A DNA stretch of 64,000 nt from NCBI RefSeq assembly GCF_018130765.1, contig NZ_JAFCJZ010000020.1, positions 62,001-126,000 on the forward strand, given 5' to 3'. Positions 36,265-44,992 of this stretch are shown piece after piece. The translations under genes and the position numbers were made by a program. Positions within the stretch are counted from its first letter, which is position 1. The number at the start of each line of letters is the position of its first letter. The notes beneath the pieces are model-generated. The model did no database searches and was not told the DNA's origin. It saw nothing but the letters and a program-made list of their open reading frames with translations. The stretch comes from Bradyrhizobium iriomotense. GTDB taxonomy: Bacteria; Pseudomonadota; Alphaproteobacteria; Rhizobiales; Xanthobacteraceae.

Positions 36265-36359
36265 ACAAAGTGGGATTGATATCCCGTTTCGTCAATAAGC
36301 CGACGGCCGGCGCGGATGATGCGCCTGGCCGATCGGGCCCGCATGCAGAGGGACCTACG

Positions 36360-36737
36360 ATGCCTCTCCTCCACATCTCGATGCGCGCCGGAAAGCCGGA
36401 AGCCTATCGCCGCGCGATCCTCGACAGTCTCTACCGCGCCATGCGCGAGGCGCTGAACGTCCCTGATGGCGACGAGTTCATGACCATCAGCGAGCTTTCG
36501 CCCGCGAACTTCCGCTGCGGCAATGCCTACGGCGTCAGCCGCAGCGAGGACGCCGTGCTGATCCAGATCACCGTGTTCGCCTCGCGCACCCCGGAGCAGA
36601 AGAAGGCGCTGTACCGGCGGATCGCGGAGCTGCTCGGCGTGAGTCCGGGCATCCGGCCCGAGGACGTGTTCGTGAACGTGCTCGATGCCCCCGCGGAGAA
36701 CTGGTCCGTCGGCCACGGCATCGCGCAATTCGCGTGA
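36360..36737 (+). CDS. Tautomerase family protein (MIF/4-oxalocrotonate tautomerase superfamily)
   Basis: 125 residues from the ATG at 36360. After Met removal the N-terminal residue is Pro (MPLLHISMRAGK), the general base of the superfamily. The length and the segments DEFMTISELSP, VSRSEDAVLIQITVFASRT, FVNVLDAPAENWSVGHG fit the double-length tautomerases found beside TetR regulators. Upstream 120 bp contain the double operator. Substrate unknown. Confidence 0.9.
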   Translation: MPLLHISMRAGKPEAYRRAILDSLYRAMREALNVPDGDEFMTISELSPANFRCGNAYGVSRSEDAVLIQITVFASRTPEQKKALYRRIAELLGVSPGIRPEDVFVNVLDAPAENWSVGHGIAQFA

Positions 36738-36845
36738 ACTTGCCGGGCGCGGAATCGCCGGCGCCCTCTTGAGAATTTCCGGCCGGAAGGGTCTGATGGG
36801 GTGCGGAGCAAGCCTCCGCCGAGCCGAACCCGGGACCTGAACGGC

Positions 36846-37217
36846 ATGACCATGTCGGTCGAGCAATTGTGGAGCCTGCCGGAGACCGCGCTGATCGGCG
36901 CCTATGCCGAGGCGCGGCGCCGCTATGCCGAGAAGAAGTTCGAGCGCGACACCCAGCGGGCGCGGCTGGAATGGATGCGCGCAAAGCTGTTCGTCAACAC
37001 ACAGGGCAACGTGACCGAGCGCAAGATGGCGGTCGACGTCTCCGAGGAGCTGGCGCGCAAGGGCCAGGAGGTGCGCGAGATGACGCGCGATCTCGACATG
37101 CTGAAGATCGACGTGGATGTGATCGACACCATGATCCGGCTGCGCGGCGCGCATGGCGGGCCTCCGGTGCACACCGAGGAGGCGGCCGAGAAACCGGCCG
37201 AGCCGGAGGGAGAATGA
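36846..37217 (+). CDS. Hypothetical charged helical protein
   Basis: 123 residues from the ATG at 36846 (ATG at 36852 equally possible). Highly charged and helical (EARRRYAEKKFERDTQRARL, SEELARKGQEVREMTRDLDM), probably a coiled coil, ending with a Glu/Pro-rich tail. No domain recognised. Stop codon lies 1 bp before the GFA-protein start, so the two are cotranscribed. Confidence 0.75.
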   Translation: MTMSVEQLWSLPETALIGAYAEARRRYAEKKFERDTQRARLEWMRAKLFVNTQGNVTERKMAVDVSEELARKGQEVREMTRDLDMLKIDVDVIDTMIRLRGAHGGPPVHTEEAAEKPAEPEGE

Positions 37218-37218
37218 G

Positions 37219-37614
37219 ATGGCCACCTTCCGCGGAAGCTGCCTGTGCGGCGCCGTCGCCTTCGAGGTCGAGGGTCCGTTCGATCGTTTCCTCAACTGCC
37301 ACTGCTCGCGCTGCCGCAAGGCGACCGGGACCGCGCATGCCTGCGAGGTGATCGTGAAGGCAGAGGCTCTGCGCTGGCTGCGCGGGGAAACATCCGTCAC
37401 GCGCTTCGATCTGCCCAATGCGCGGAGCTTTGCGACCGCATTCTGCAGGATTTGCGGCAGCCCGATGCCGCACCTCACGCGCAGCGGACGCGAGGCGATT
37501 GTCCATGCCGGCGCGTTCGACGAGCCGCTGGGGACGACACCCGACCGGCACGTGCAGTGGGCATCGCGCGCGGCGTGGTATGTGCACGGCGACGGATTGC
37601 CGGTCGAGGACTGA
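37219..37614 (+). CDS. GFA (glutathione-dependent formaldehyde-activating/CENP-V) domain protein
   Basis: 131 residues from the ATG at 37219. Zinc-binding Cys motifs in order: SCLCGAVAFEV, CHCSRCRKATGTA, FCRICGSPMPH; all expected Cys are present. The fold is that of Gfa/CENP-V; most bacterial members have no proven glutathione-formaldehyde role. Second gene of a two-gene unit with the charged helical protein. Convergent with the DUF1989 gene. Confidence 0.92.
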   Translation: MATFRGSCLCGAVAFEVEGPFDRFLNCHCSRCRKATGTAHACEVIVKAEALRWLRGETSVTRFDLPNARSFATAFCRICGSPMPHLTRSGREAIVHAGAFDEPLGTTPDRHVQWASRAAWYVHGDGLPVED

Positions 37615-37617
37615 GAT

Positions 37618-38487
37618 TCAGCTTCCCGCATGCGCCCCGTGGCGACGGTGATAGGCACTCGGCGAGGGCCAGGTCCAGCCCTTCAGTGCCGTTCGATCCG
37701 GCTCGAAGATTTCGATCTTGAGCGGATGGCACGCCGCGGCATCGCTGGAATGGGTTGCGCTGCAGTCTCCACCGGGACAGGCCGACAACGCGCCGAGCAG
37801 GTCGATCTCCGCGAAAAACTCGATGAAGTCGCCGGGGCGGACCGGACTTGCCTTCATGAAATACTGGTGGGTGTCCTTGGTGAAGCCGGTGCACATGAAG
37901 ACGTTGAGCACGTCGTGGACATGATGCTCCACTGCGGCCGGATCGGCCTTCACCTCGGTCGCCAGCGCACGCGACAGGTTGGAGTGGCAGCAAAAATCGT
38001 AAGTCGTGCCGTTCAGCAGGAGATTTGTATAGGGGTCGCAGCGCGTGCCGATCACATCGTGAATGCCGGCGCCGTCCGCGTCGAAGCCGTACCAGCCGAG
38101 CGTATCGTGACTGATGGTCGCCATCGGCCGAAGATAGGGCATATTGCTCCAGAGCCGGTCACCGATGCCGACATGCGTGCCATGGAGCGCCCGCGTCTTG
38201 CCGCTGAAGAAGCGCTCGGAGAGATCGTCCGCGTTCCAGAGATTGAGGTCGCCGACCTGAGGGCCTTCGACGCTGACGATGCGGAAGAACTGGCCGCGCG
38301 CCACGCGAAAGGCACGGGCATCGCGTGGCGGCACGATGAGCTCGTGCGTCTTGACCAGCGCACGGCGGGCTGCTTCGAGCGTGGCCATATCCGGCTCGGG
38401 CATCGTCCCGGCCGGATAGACGATGGCCGGCTTGGCAGCGCGGCGCGAGGCGGCATCAGCGGGAGCGGGTGGGATATTTGAAGGCAT
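37618..38487 (-). CDS. DUF1989 (urea carboxylase-associated) family protein
   Basis: 289 residues. DUF1989 core: LIVPPRDARAFRVARGQFFR, GDLNLWNADDLSERF, LWSNMPYLRPMATI, CDPYTNLLLN, FCCHSNLSRAL, VFMCTGFTK, ACPGGDCSA. The Cys/His residues are conserved in the family and suggest a bound metal. The family is named from its position beside urea carboxylase genes; here it is last in an operon with a D-aminoacylase-like amidohydrolase and a CobW GTPase. Biochemical function of the family is unsettled. Confidence 0.88.
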   Translation of the reverse strand: MPSNIPPAPADAASRRAAKPAIVYPAGTMPEPDMATLEAARRALVKTHELIVPPRDARAFRVARGQFFRIVSVEGPQVGDLNLWNADDLSERFFSGKTRALHGTHVGIGDRLWSNMPYLRPMATISHDTLGWYGFDADGAGIHDVIGTRCDPYTNLLLNGTTYDFCCHSNLSRALATEVKADPAAVEHHVHDVLNVFMCTGFTKDTHQYFMKASPVRPGDFIEFFAEIDLLGALSACPGGDCSATHSSDAAACHPLKIEIFEPDRTALKGWTWPSPSAYHRRHGAHAGS

Positions 38488-38562
38488 TGTTCGGTCTCGG
38501 ATCGACTCGGTAAGAGGAGGGCGGCGGCTGACGGCGGAAGCGGCTGACCCTACCGCCTCGCC

Positions 38563-39492
38563 TCAGCCGCCCGCAACACACCCCTCCATGATCCCGTCGA
38601 GCTCGGCCTGCGAGAGCACGCCGAGCTCGGCGATGAAGACGATCCGTGTCCGCGGCACGCCTGGCGGCGGCGCCTCGCCCGGCGCCAGCGTGGCGCGGCC
38701 GCCGGCGAACTGGAACACCATCTGGCGTCCCGGTTGCTCCACGGTCTCGAACAGACCCTTGGCGCGCGCTAGCTTTGGTGCGAGCCGGCCGATGGCCTGC
38801 TGCAGGCGCGGCAGCGAGATCGGCCGGTCAGAGGTCCAGCTCAGTGTCTCGAAGCGTTCCTCTGCCGGCCGTTTCGGTCCCGGCTCGCGCGGCGCGGGCG
38901 CGCGGTCGGAGGTCGCGGGAAACAAGAGCGCGGACGGAATCTCGCCGTGGCTCGCCTCGACCACGACGGCGGGGACGCGCAGCGCGCGGATGGCTTCGCG
39001 CATCCGGACGCCAGCGCCCTCGTCCGCCAGATCCAGCTTGCTCAGCGCGACGATATCGGCGACGCGCAACTGCGAGCGCAACAGCGCGTCATCCAGGGCC
39101 GCTGGCGGTGTCCCCGCGTCGATCACGCAGAGCACCGTTTCCAGCGGCGCCTCGCGCAGGATCACCGGGTCCATCAGATTGCGCACGATGTCGGCGGGAT
39201 CGGCGATGCCGCTGGTCTCGATGACGATGTACTCAGGCTTCGGATCGCGCCGCAGCAGCGTCGAGAGCGTGCGCAGGAGATCGCCCTCGAGCGAGCAGCA
39301 GATGCAGCCATTGGCAAGGCTGACCACTCCGTCGCTCGCGCCCGCGATCAGCTCGGCATCGATGTTGATGGCGCCGAAATCGTTGACGACGGCGGCGATA
39401 CGCCGTCCGTCCGCATGCGCCAGCAGATGGTTCACGACCGTGGTCTTGCCGGCCCCGAGGAAACCCGTCACCAGGAGAACCGGGACCGGCAT
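38563..39492 (-). CDS. CobW/COG0523 G3E-family GTPase (putative metallochaperone)
   Basis: 309 residues. Walker A GFLGAGKTTV, metal-binding CxCC in NGCICCSLEG, Walker B-like IVIETSGIADP, and NKxD replaced by SKLD (ALSKLDLAD). C-terminal CobW domain (SWTSDRPISL). COG0523 proteins deliver metals (Zn, Co, others) using GTP. Starts 3 bp after the amidohydrolase stop, so a direct partnership is likely. No Zur-like operator was recognised. Confidence 0.92.
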   Translation of the reverse strand: MPVPVLLVTGFLGAGKTTVVNHLLAHADGRRIAAVVNDFGAINIDAELIAGASDGVVSLANGCICCSLEGDLLRTLSTLLRRDPKPEYIVIETSGIADPADIVRNLMDPVILREAPLETVLCVIDAGTPPAALDDALLRSQLRVADIVALSKLDLADEGAGVRMREAIRALRVPAVVVEASHGEIPSALLFPATSDRAPAPREPGPKRPAEERFETLSWTSDRPISLPRLQQAIGRLAPKLARAKGLFETVEQPGRQMVFQFAGGRATLAPGEAPPPGVPRTRIVFIAELGVLSQAELDGIMEGCVAGG

Positions 39493-39495
39493 GGG

Positions 39496-41007
39496 TCAGC
39501 TCTCCACGACGGGGCGCCGCACGGGTTTTCCCGGCCGTGCGGTGACGTCCAGAATGCCGTCGGTGATCAGCGGCTGGCCGCTGACGACGAGATGCCGCAC
39601 GCCTTCAGAGGGACGGTTCATTGCCGTGAAGGTCGCGCGGTCCGACAGCTTCTCGTAGTCGAACACGACGATGTCGGCGTCGGCGTCCTTGGTGAGCCGG
39701 CCCTTGGCGCGCATCGCGGGCGTGCTCTGCGACAGGATTTCCGCCGGGATCAGCGCGCATTTGCGCACACCTTCGAGCAGCGACACCGCTTTGCGCTCGC
39801 GCACCCATTCGCGGATGAATTTCGTGAAGCAGCCGGCCGAACGCGGATGCGAGGTCGCATCATCGGGCAACGGCCAGGCGTCGCCGGTGTAGGTCTTGCC
39901 ATCCGACGTCGTCCACGGCATCGCGTCGGAGGCAATCGCGCCGCCGGGATAGAGCACCGACATGTCGAGCAGGTCGCGGTGATGCGCATTGTGCTCGGTG
40001 TCGAGGATGTGCCAGAGCACCAGCGAGGACGGCTCCTCGGCCTGCGCCTTGAGCAGTTCCTCGCGGTCGTGGAAGCGGTAGCCGTCGGTCACGCGCTGCA
40101 CGGAATCATAGCCGGTGCCGTTGCGCTCGACGAATTGGGGATCGCTGAAGAAGGCGGCGGCCAGCACGGTCGAGCCGGTGCCGTAAGGATAGGCCTCGAC
40201 CGTGATCGGCAGGCCCTGCGCCTGCGCCTTCTCGACCAGCACACGGCAGCGCGCGATGTCGGTCTTGCTCGACGAGTTGAAATGGCAGATGTGCATGTGC
40301 GCGCCGGTGGCGCCGGCATAGCCGATCAGGCGGATATAGGCTTCCACCGCGCTCTCAGGGTCGATGCGCGACATGAAGGCGACGTGGGTGAAGGTCGGCA
40401 CGTCCTGCTTCGCCGCGAGCTGGCAGACTGCGGTCAGCTCCTGCACGCCGGCGCCCGGCGCATAGGCATTGAGGATGCCGATGCCGATGCCGCCTTCGTT
40501 GAGGCCGCGCGAAAGACGCTCGAGGATGCCGGCGACCTCCGCATCGGTTGCGACATTGTCGATCCAGCGGCGGTCGCGCATGGCGTTGCCGAACGCCTCC
40601 AGCGAGCTCTCCGCATTGGAGCCCGTCATCGCGCCGATGCGGGCAAAGGCCCAGTTGGTGGCGGCGCCGTAGTTCAGCACGCGGCCTTTCCTCGCCTGGC
40701 GCTCATACCAGGACCCGACCGGCAGCACGCCGGCCTCGAGATCGAGCGTCGTCGTGACACCGTCAAAAGCCTGCATGCGGTCGGCCGGGAGCGACTGGCC
40801 ATGCGCGTGCAGATCGATGAAGCCGGGCGCGACCACGAGGCCGGTGGCGTCGATTACCCGCTCGGCGCCGCCGAGGCCCGTGCCGACAGCCGCGATCTTG
40901 CCGTCCACCACCGCCACGTCGCCGACGGCATCCATCCCGCTCGCGGGATCCACCACCCGGCCGCCGCTGATCACCAAACCGCTCATCTCGTCACTCCGAA
41001 AAGCCAT
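39496..41007 (-). CDS. Amidohydrolase, N-acyl-D-amino-acid deacylase family
   Basis: 503 residues from the ATG at 41007, which has GGAGGTG 6 bases upstream; longer starts are not supported. Metal-dependent: VVAPGFIDLHAHGQS (HxH), a central His in HICHFNSS, and SDAMPW with the catalytic Asp (ASDAMPWTTSDG). The group removes acyl groups from D-amino acids or related amides. First gene of a three-gene operon with CobW GTPase (3 bp) and DUF1989. Confidence 0.9.
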   Translation of the reverse strand: MAFRSDEMSGLVISGGRVVDPASGMDAVGDVAVVDGKIAAVGTGLGGAERVIDATGLVVAPGFIDLHAHGQSLPADRMQAFDGVTTTLDLEAGVLPVGSWYERQARKGRVLNYGAATNWAFARIGAMTGSNAESSLEAFGNAMRDRRWIDNVATDAEVAGILERLSRGLNEGGIGIGILNAYAPGAGVQELTAVCQLAAKQDVPTFTHVAFMSRIDPESAVEAYIRLIGYAGATGAHMHICHFNSSSKTDIARCRVLVEKAQAQGLPITVEAYPYGTGSTVLAAAFFSDPQFVERNGTGYDSVQRVTDGYRFHDREELLKAQAEEPSSLVLWHILDTEHNAHHRDLLDMSVLYPGGAIASDAMPWTTSDGKTYTGDAWPLPDDATSHPRSAGCFTKFIREWVRERKAVSLLEGVRKCALIPAEILSQSTPAMRAKGRLTKDADADIVVFDYEKLSDRATFTAMNRPSEGVRHLVVSGQPLITDGILDVTARPGKPVRRPVVES

Positions 41008-41366
41008 TGCCAACACCTCCAAAGATCCGGCAGCAGCTCCGGAGGCACGTCGGCGCGCATAGTGCAGATTTTGGGGAGAACGACCACCACCACTGATGCC
41101 GACGCAGCATGCATATCGCCGCACGGCTCTCGCCCGGATCGCACAGCGGGATGCAGTCTCGGGTTGCATCCCGGCGAGGCTCACGCTATTGGATGCGCGC
41201 AATTTCTTGTTTTGGAGGCGACCATGTCTACGACTGCACGCTTCCCGGGTTCGACGCGCGATATTTGACGCGCCCCGCCCGGGATTGAGTCCCGGGTGAG
41301 ATCACAACACTTCCAATCAAATCGAATCTGCCGCGGCCTGTTCGCCGCGATCGCTGATCTATTGTC
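41008..41366. other. Structured intergenic region with hairpins and a 14-codon ORF
   Basis: No full gene. Holds a perfect 9-bp stem CGGGATGCA/TGCATCCCG (41147-41173), then GGAGG followed by a 14-codon ORF (41224-41268, MSTTARFPGSTRDI), then CCCGGG-N7-CCCGGG (41278-41296), all reading toward the PcfJ-like gene at 41367. The order hairpin, ribosome site, short ORF, hairpin resembles a leader or attenuator, but no known riboswitch is recognised. The left ~40 bases hold the ribosome site of the deacylase. Confidence 0.45.
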
Positions 41367-42497
41367 ATGACATCCAATCTCCTGCCGGCCCCTTGTCGGG
41401 TGACCGGGCGTTCCGACCTGCTCGAACGCAGGCTTCGGCGATATCATCCGCGTTTCCAGGAACCGGTGCGCGCCCTGGCCGCGCGGCACCCGCGCTTGGC
41501 CGACCTCGCCGCGAGCTTTCCCGCGCTTCTCTTCGCGCTGGCTGTTCCGCGGGCAGAGCTCGATCACGCACGCGCCATTGCGCACGTGATCGATGGCGCC
41601 GCCCTGGCGCAAGTCGCCGCACTTGCCGACCTGCCCTTGTGGCTGCGCAAGCTGCCACCCGAGGCATTTGTGCGTCCGATGCCGCGATTGCCCGACGGTG
41701 AGATGTTCCGCCGGCAGATCGCGAACCACCTTCCGCGCTCGCCCAAGCTGGCGCCGACATGGCTTCAACTCGTGGCCGACACCGCCGAGCTCGCGCATGA
41801 GCCGATGGCCGCGTGGATCGCGCGTGAGCTCGTCCGCGAGCCGCAGCGCGTGAGGACTGCGCGGTTGCGGCTCATCGGCCTCTGGGCGTGGTTTTCCTCT
41901 CAGCCCGCGACCTTGGGGCACGATCTGATCGAGAGGCCGTGGACACCCGACATGCGGATCGATGCCGCACGTTCGGCCGCAAACGATTGGCGAACGGTCG
42001 TTGCCCTGCATGCGAATCTCGGCCGCCTGCCGATCGCCGACATGTGGCTGCGGCCCGGCCGGATGGCGGGCTACGAATTCATGCCCCTGGATTCGATTTC
42101 CGCCATCACCGCGGAGGCAAAGGCGATGCGGAATTGCCTCAATTCGTATGGGGGCGCCCTCGCACACAATCGATCGCGGCTCTGGAGCATACGAAAGGAC
42201 GGTGAACGGGTCGCAACGTTGCGGATCGCACGCCGCTACCGCGATCCGCTGCCGAGCATCGTCGAGCTCGAAGGTCCCGGTAATGCGACGGCATCGCGCG
42301 AGCTGTGGTGGGCGGCACGTCAATGGTTGCACAAGCACGATTTGTCGCAAATCGACATGAGGCAACGCGACTGGGGAGCGACGCCGCTCGACCGCGAAAG
42401 CTGGCTGTCGCTGTGGCGGCCGTACTGGCTCGCCAAGCGCCGCATCCCGGACTGGCTGCCGATGACGCCGTCGCGCGAGGCGCTCGAAGCGCTGTGA
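41367..42497 (+). CDS. PcfJ-like domain protein
   Basis: 376 residues. The C-terminal half has the PcfJ signature (AITAEAKAMRNCLNSYGGAL, then LWSIRKDGERVATLRIARR), first named in a conjugative plasmid but now known in many genomes. The N-terminal half is helical with no recognised fold. Stands alone on the plus strand after a structured leader and before a gene-free stretch. Role unknown; PcfJ proteins are often in mobile or accessory regions. Confidence 0.82.
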   Translation: MTSNLLPAPCRVTGRSDLLERRLRRYHPRFQEPVRALAARHPRLADLAASFPALLFALAVPRAELDHARAIAHVIDGAALAQVAALADLPLWLRKLPPEAFVRPMPRLPDGEMFRRQIANHLPRSPKLAPTWLQLVADTAELAHEPMAAWIARELVREPQRVRTARLRLIGLWAWFSSQPATLGHDLIERPWTPDMRIDAARSAANDWRTVVALHANLGRLPIADMWLRPGRMAGYEFMPLDSISAITAEAKAMRNCLNSYGGALAHNRSRLWSIRKDGERVATLRIARRYRDPLPSIVELEGPGNATASRELWWAARQWLHKHDLSQIDMRQRDWGATPLDRESWLSLWRPYWLAKRRIPDWLPMTPSREALEAL

Positions 42498-43176
42498 GTT
42501 GAAATGGTGCCAACAGAAGTCCATTGCAGCCCACACGCGCTCTCGTTCTCGCGGCAGGATTTGCCCGAGCTATGCTCCGCTTCATACCCTCTCTCGGAAA
42601 AGGGCGCAGGGAAGACCGGGCGCCAGCTGGCACCCATAAGACCCCTGCGCTGAACGAATGCACGCGCAATGCACAGGGGAGACACAGGGCAGCCGAAACC
42701 AGGCCTTCCCTGCGCGATGGTCTGACGGCCTATGCCGCGCTCTCCCGGGAGCCGAGTTCCTTCTGGCCTCCCTCGCCTCCGCGAAAGTCACGCCACCGCG
42801 CCGGTTGACGCGATGACGCCTTCGCCAAGGCTTGACCGTAGCAACGACGGCCAGGACCACACGGTTTCGCCGTACGCGGACACTCCCGCTTCGCCAGAGG
42901 CATCACGAGACTTGAGCGCCGTCCGTCTTCGCGATCCGCGCCATGCTCACGAGGTTCATCTCGCCCTGCACGCGCAAGCTCCGCCTTTAACGCCGCCCGC
43001 GTCCACCGCAACCCAGCCCGCGCTCGAAACGACGTACGACCGCCCCTTTGGTGGGCTGGGATGGGCGACACATACGATAAATCCGAATTTCGGTAAAGTG
43101 GAATATTTTTGGGAAAAGGGGTTGACAGTAAACACGGGCTGTTTTGCCCGGCGGCACGATTATCTCCAGACCAAAC
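42498..43176. other. Gene-free accessory stretch
   Basis: About 0.7 kb with no supportable gene. Open frames here on both strands have biased, unconvincing proteins and no ribosome sites. From memory, the sequence around 42590-43020 resembles a non-coding stretch repeated in other Bradyrhizobium genomes, often mis-annotated as small proteins. The last ~110 bases (43070-43176) are clearly more AT-rich than the surroundings and lead into the toxin-antitoxin promoter; a TTGACA is at 43122. Confidence 0.5.
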
Positions 43177-43209
43177 TGTATTGCAAAATGCGCTACAAGC
43201 CTTTACATT
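43177..43209 (+). promoter_or_regulatory. Promoter and operator of the tacA/tacT-like operon
   Basis: Promoter -35 TTGCAA (43181-43186), 17-bp spacer, -10 TACATT (43204-43209). It is overlapped by an imperfect palindrome TGTATTGC-N5-GCGCTACA (43177-43197; 6 of 8 pairs match), as expected for autorepression by an RHH antitoxin. The antitoxin ATG follows 20 bases later with GGAGG. Confidence 0.65.
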
Positions 43210-43229
43210 GGTTGCTGTGGAGGTTCACC

Positions 43230-43592
43230 ATGCCGCGAAGCGTTGAACGCAAGGAGCATCCGCTCTCGATGCGGCTGCCGGAAACCGACATTGCCATCAT
43301 CGACCGGGCGGCGGCGCTGCGCGGGCGATCACGCACGGACTTCGTGCGTGACGCGGCAGTGCGTGCGGCTGAGGACGTGCTGATGGAGGCCGCGCCCATT
43401 CGCATGAGTCCGTCCGGCTTCAAGGCTTTCATGGCGACGCTGTCCGGACCGGCTGCCCCGGTGCCGGAAATAGTCGAACTCTTCCAGCGCGCGGCGCCAT
43501 GGGAGAGCAAGGCGTCCTCAAGCGAAGTAGACGCCGGCTCGCGTAAGCAAGACGTGTCAAACCGAGAAATCCGCCCCGGCAAGAGGCGCTGA
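43230..43592 (+). CDS. DUF1778/TacA-type ribbon-helix-helix antitoxin
   Basis: 120 residues from the ATG at 43230 with GGAGG just upstream. RHH N-terminus: HPLSMRLPETDIAIIDRAAA, LRGRSRTDFVRDAAVRAAED. A longer C-terminal tail (to GKRR) would neutralise the toxin. TacA antitoxins pair with GNAT toxins; the next gene is one (3 bp away). The tail of about 30 residues after the toxin-binding helix is longer than in many TacA proteins. Confidence 0.88.
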   Translation: MPRSVERKEHPLSMRLPETDIAIIDRAAALRGRSRTDFVRDAAVRAAEDVLMEAAPIRMSPSGFKAFMATLSGPAAPVPEIVELFQRAAPWESKASSSEVDAGSRKQDVSNREIRPGKRR

Positions 43593-43595
43593 GAC

Positions 43596-44093
43596 TTGGC
43601 GATCTCCGCCCCTGAACCGCTGACGCCAGCTCACCATCTCGACGAGTTCTCTTGCGGCAAGCCATCGCTCGACCGATGGCTGAAGACGCGAGCGCTGTCC
43701 AACCAAGAGAAGGGCTTTACCGCCGTCATGGTGGTTCACGAGATGAACCGGGTGGTCGGCTATTATGGTCTCGCGCCGACGGCAATCATCCCCTCGTCTC
43801 TGCCGCGGTCCATACGGACCGGGCAGCCGCCCGACCCTGTGCCCTGTCTGCTGCTGGGACAGCTCGCGACCGATGAGAATTGGAGCGGCAAAGGAATTGG
43901 CACAGGCCTGGTCAAGCATGCACTCCAGCGCTGCGTCACGGCCGCTGGCCTGATCGGAGGGCGCGCACTGATCGTCAACGCAGTCGATGACGAAGCTGCC
44001 GCGTTCTGGAAGCGACGAGGATTCCTTCCGTCAAAGGACGATCCACTCGTTCTCTTCAGATCGATCGCCGACATTGCGGCATCGCTTCGTTAG
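43596..44093 (+). CDS. GNAT-family toxin (TacT-like aminoacyl-tRNA acetyltransferase)
   Basis: 165 residues from a TTG at 43596, coupled to the antitoxin stop; AAGAGG is upstream. GNAT fold with acetyl-CoA loop ENWSGKGIGTGLVKHAL, preceded by LLLGQLATD, and the start FSCGKPSLDRWLKTRAL typical of the DUF1778-partner family. TacT toxins acetylate the amino group of charged tRNA and stop translation. Complete and intact. Confidence 0.9.
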   Translation: MAISAPEPLTPAHHLDEFSCGKPSLDRWLKTRALSNQEKGFTAVMVVHEMNRVVGYYGLAPTAIIPSSLPRSIRTGQPPDPVPCLLLGQLATDENWSGKGIGTGLVKHALQRCVTAAGLIGGRALIVNAVDDEAAAFWKRRGFLPSKDDPLVLFRSIADIAASLR

Positions 44094-44150
44094 GCCGAGC
44101 TGCTCTTGGTGTATTGTGCCCCCAATCAAGTTCTGTCGCTGGTGCTCGCA

Positions 44151-44723
<573 letters not shown>

Positions 44724-44992
44724 GCGGCGTGCCCACGCTCGATATCGACCTTCTCGAGGCCCAGAACTCGCCTCCAGGCAACCGCCTTGCCTTCGCGGCA
44801 TGAGCCAAGAGAAGGCATTGCGCGATCGGTGCGCGCTACATTCGATTGAAATCATCGACTGATCTGGTGCCTTTTCGGACGCCATGTCGACGGAACCGGC
44901 CGCGAAGCTGCTCCGCCGTCTTCTCGCCCCCATTGTCATTCAGTGAGCCAAGCGGGGCGGCGTTACGGTGGGCAAGTTCCCGAGGGTTCCGT

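Noticed and set aside
36240..36359. Longer ATG start for the tautomerase at 36240
   Set aside because: It would run through the operator, add a domainless peptide and bury the catalytic N-terminal Pro.
42582..42860. Arg-rich open frames on both strands in the gene-free stretch
   Set aside because: No ribosome sites, no domains, and composition typical of spurious frames.
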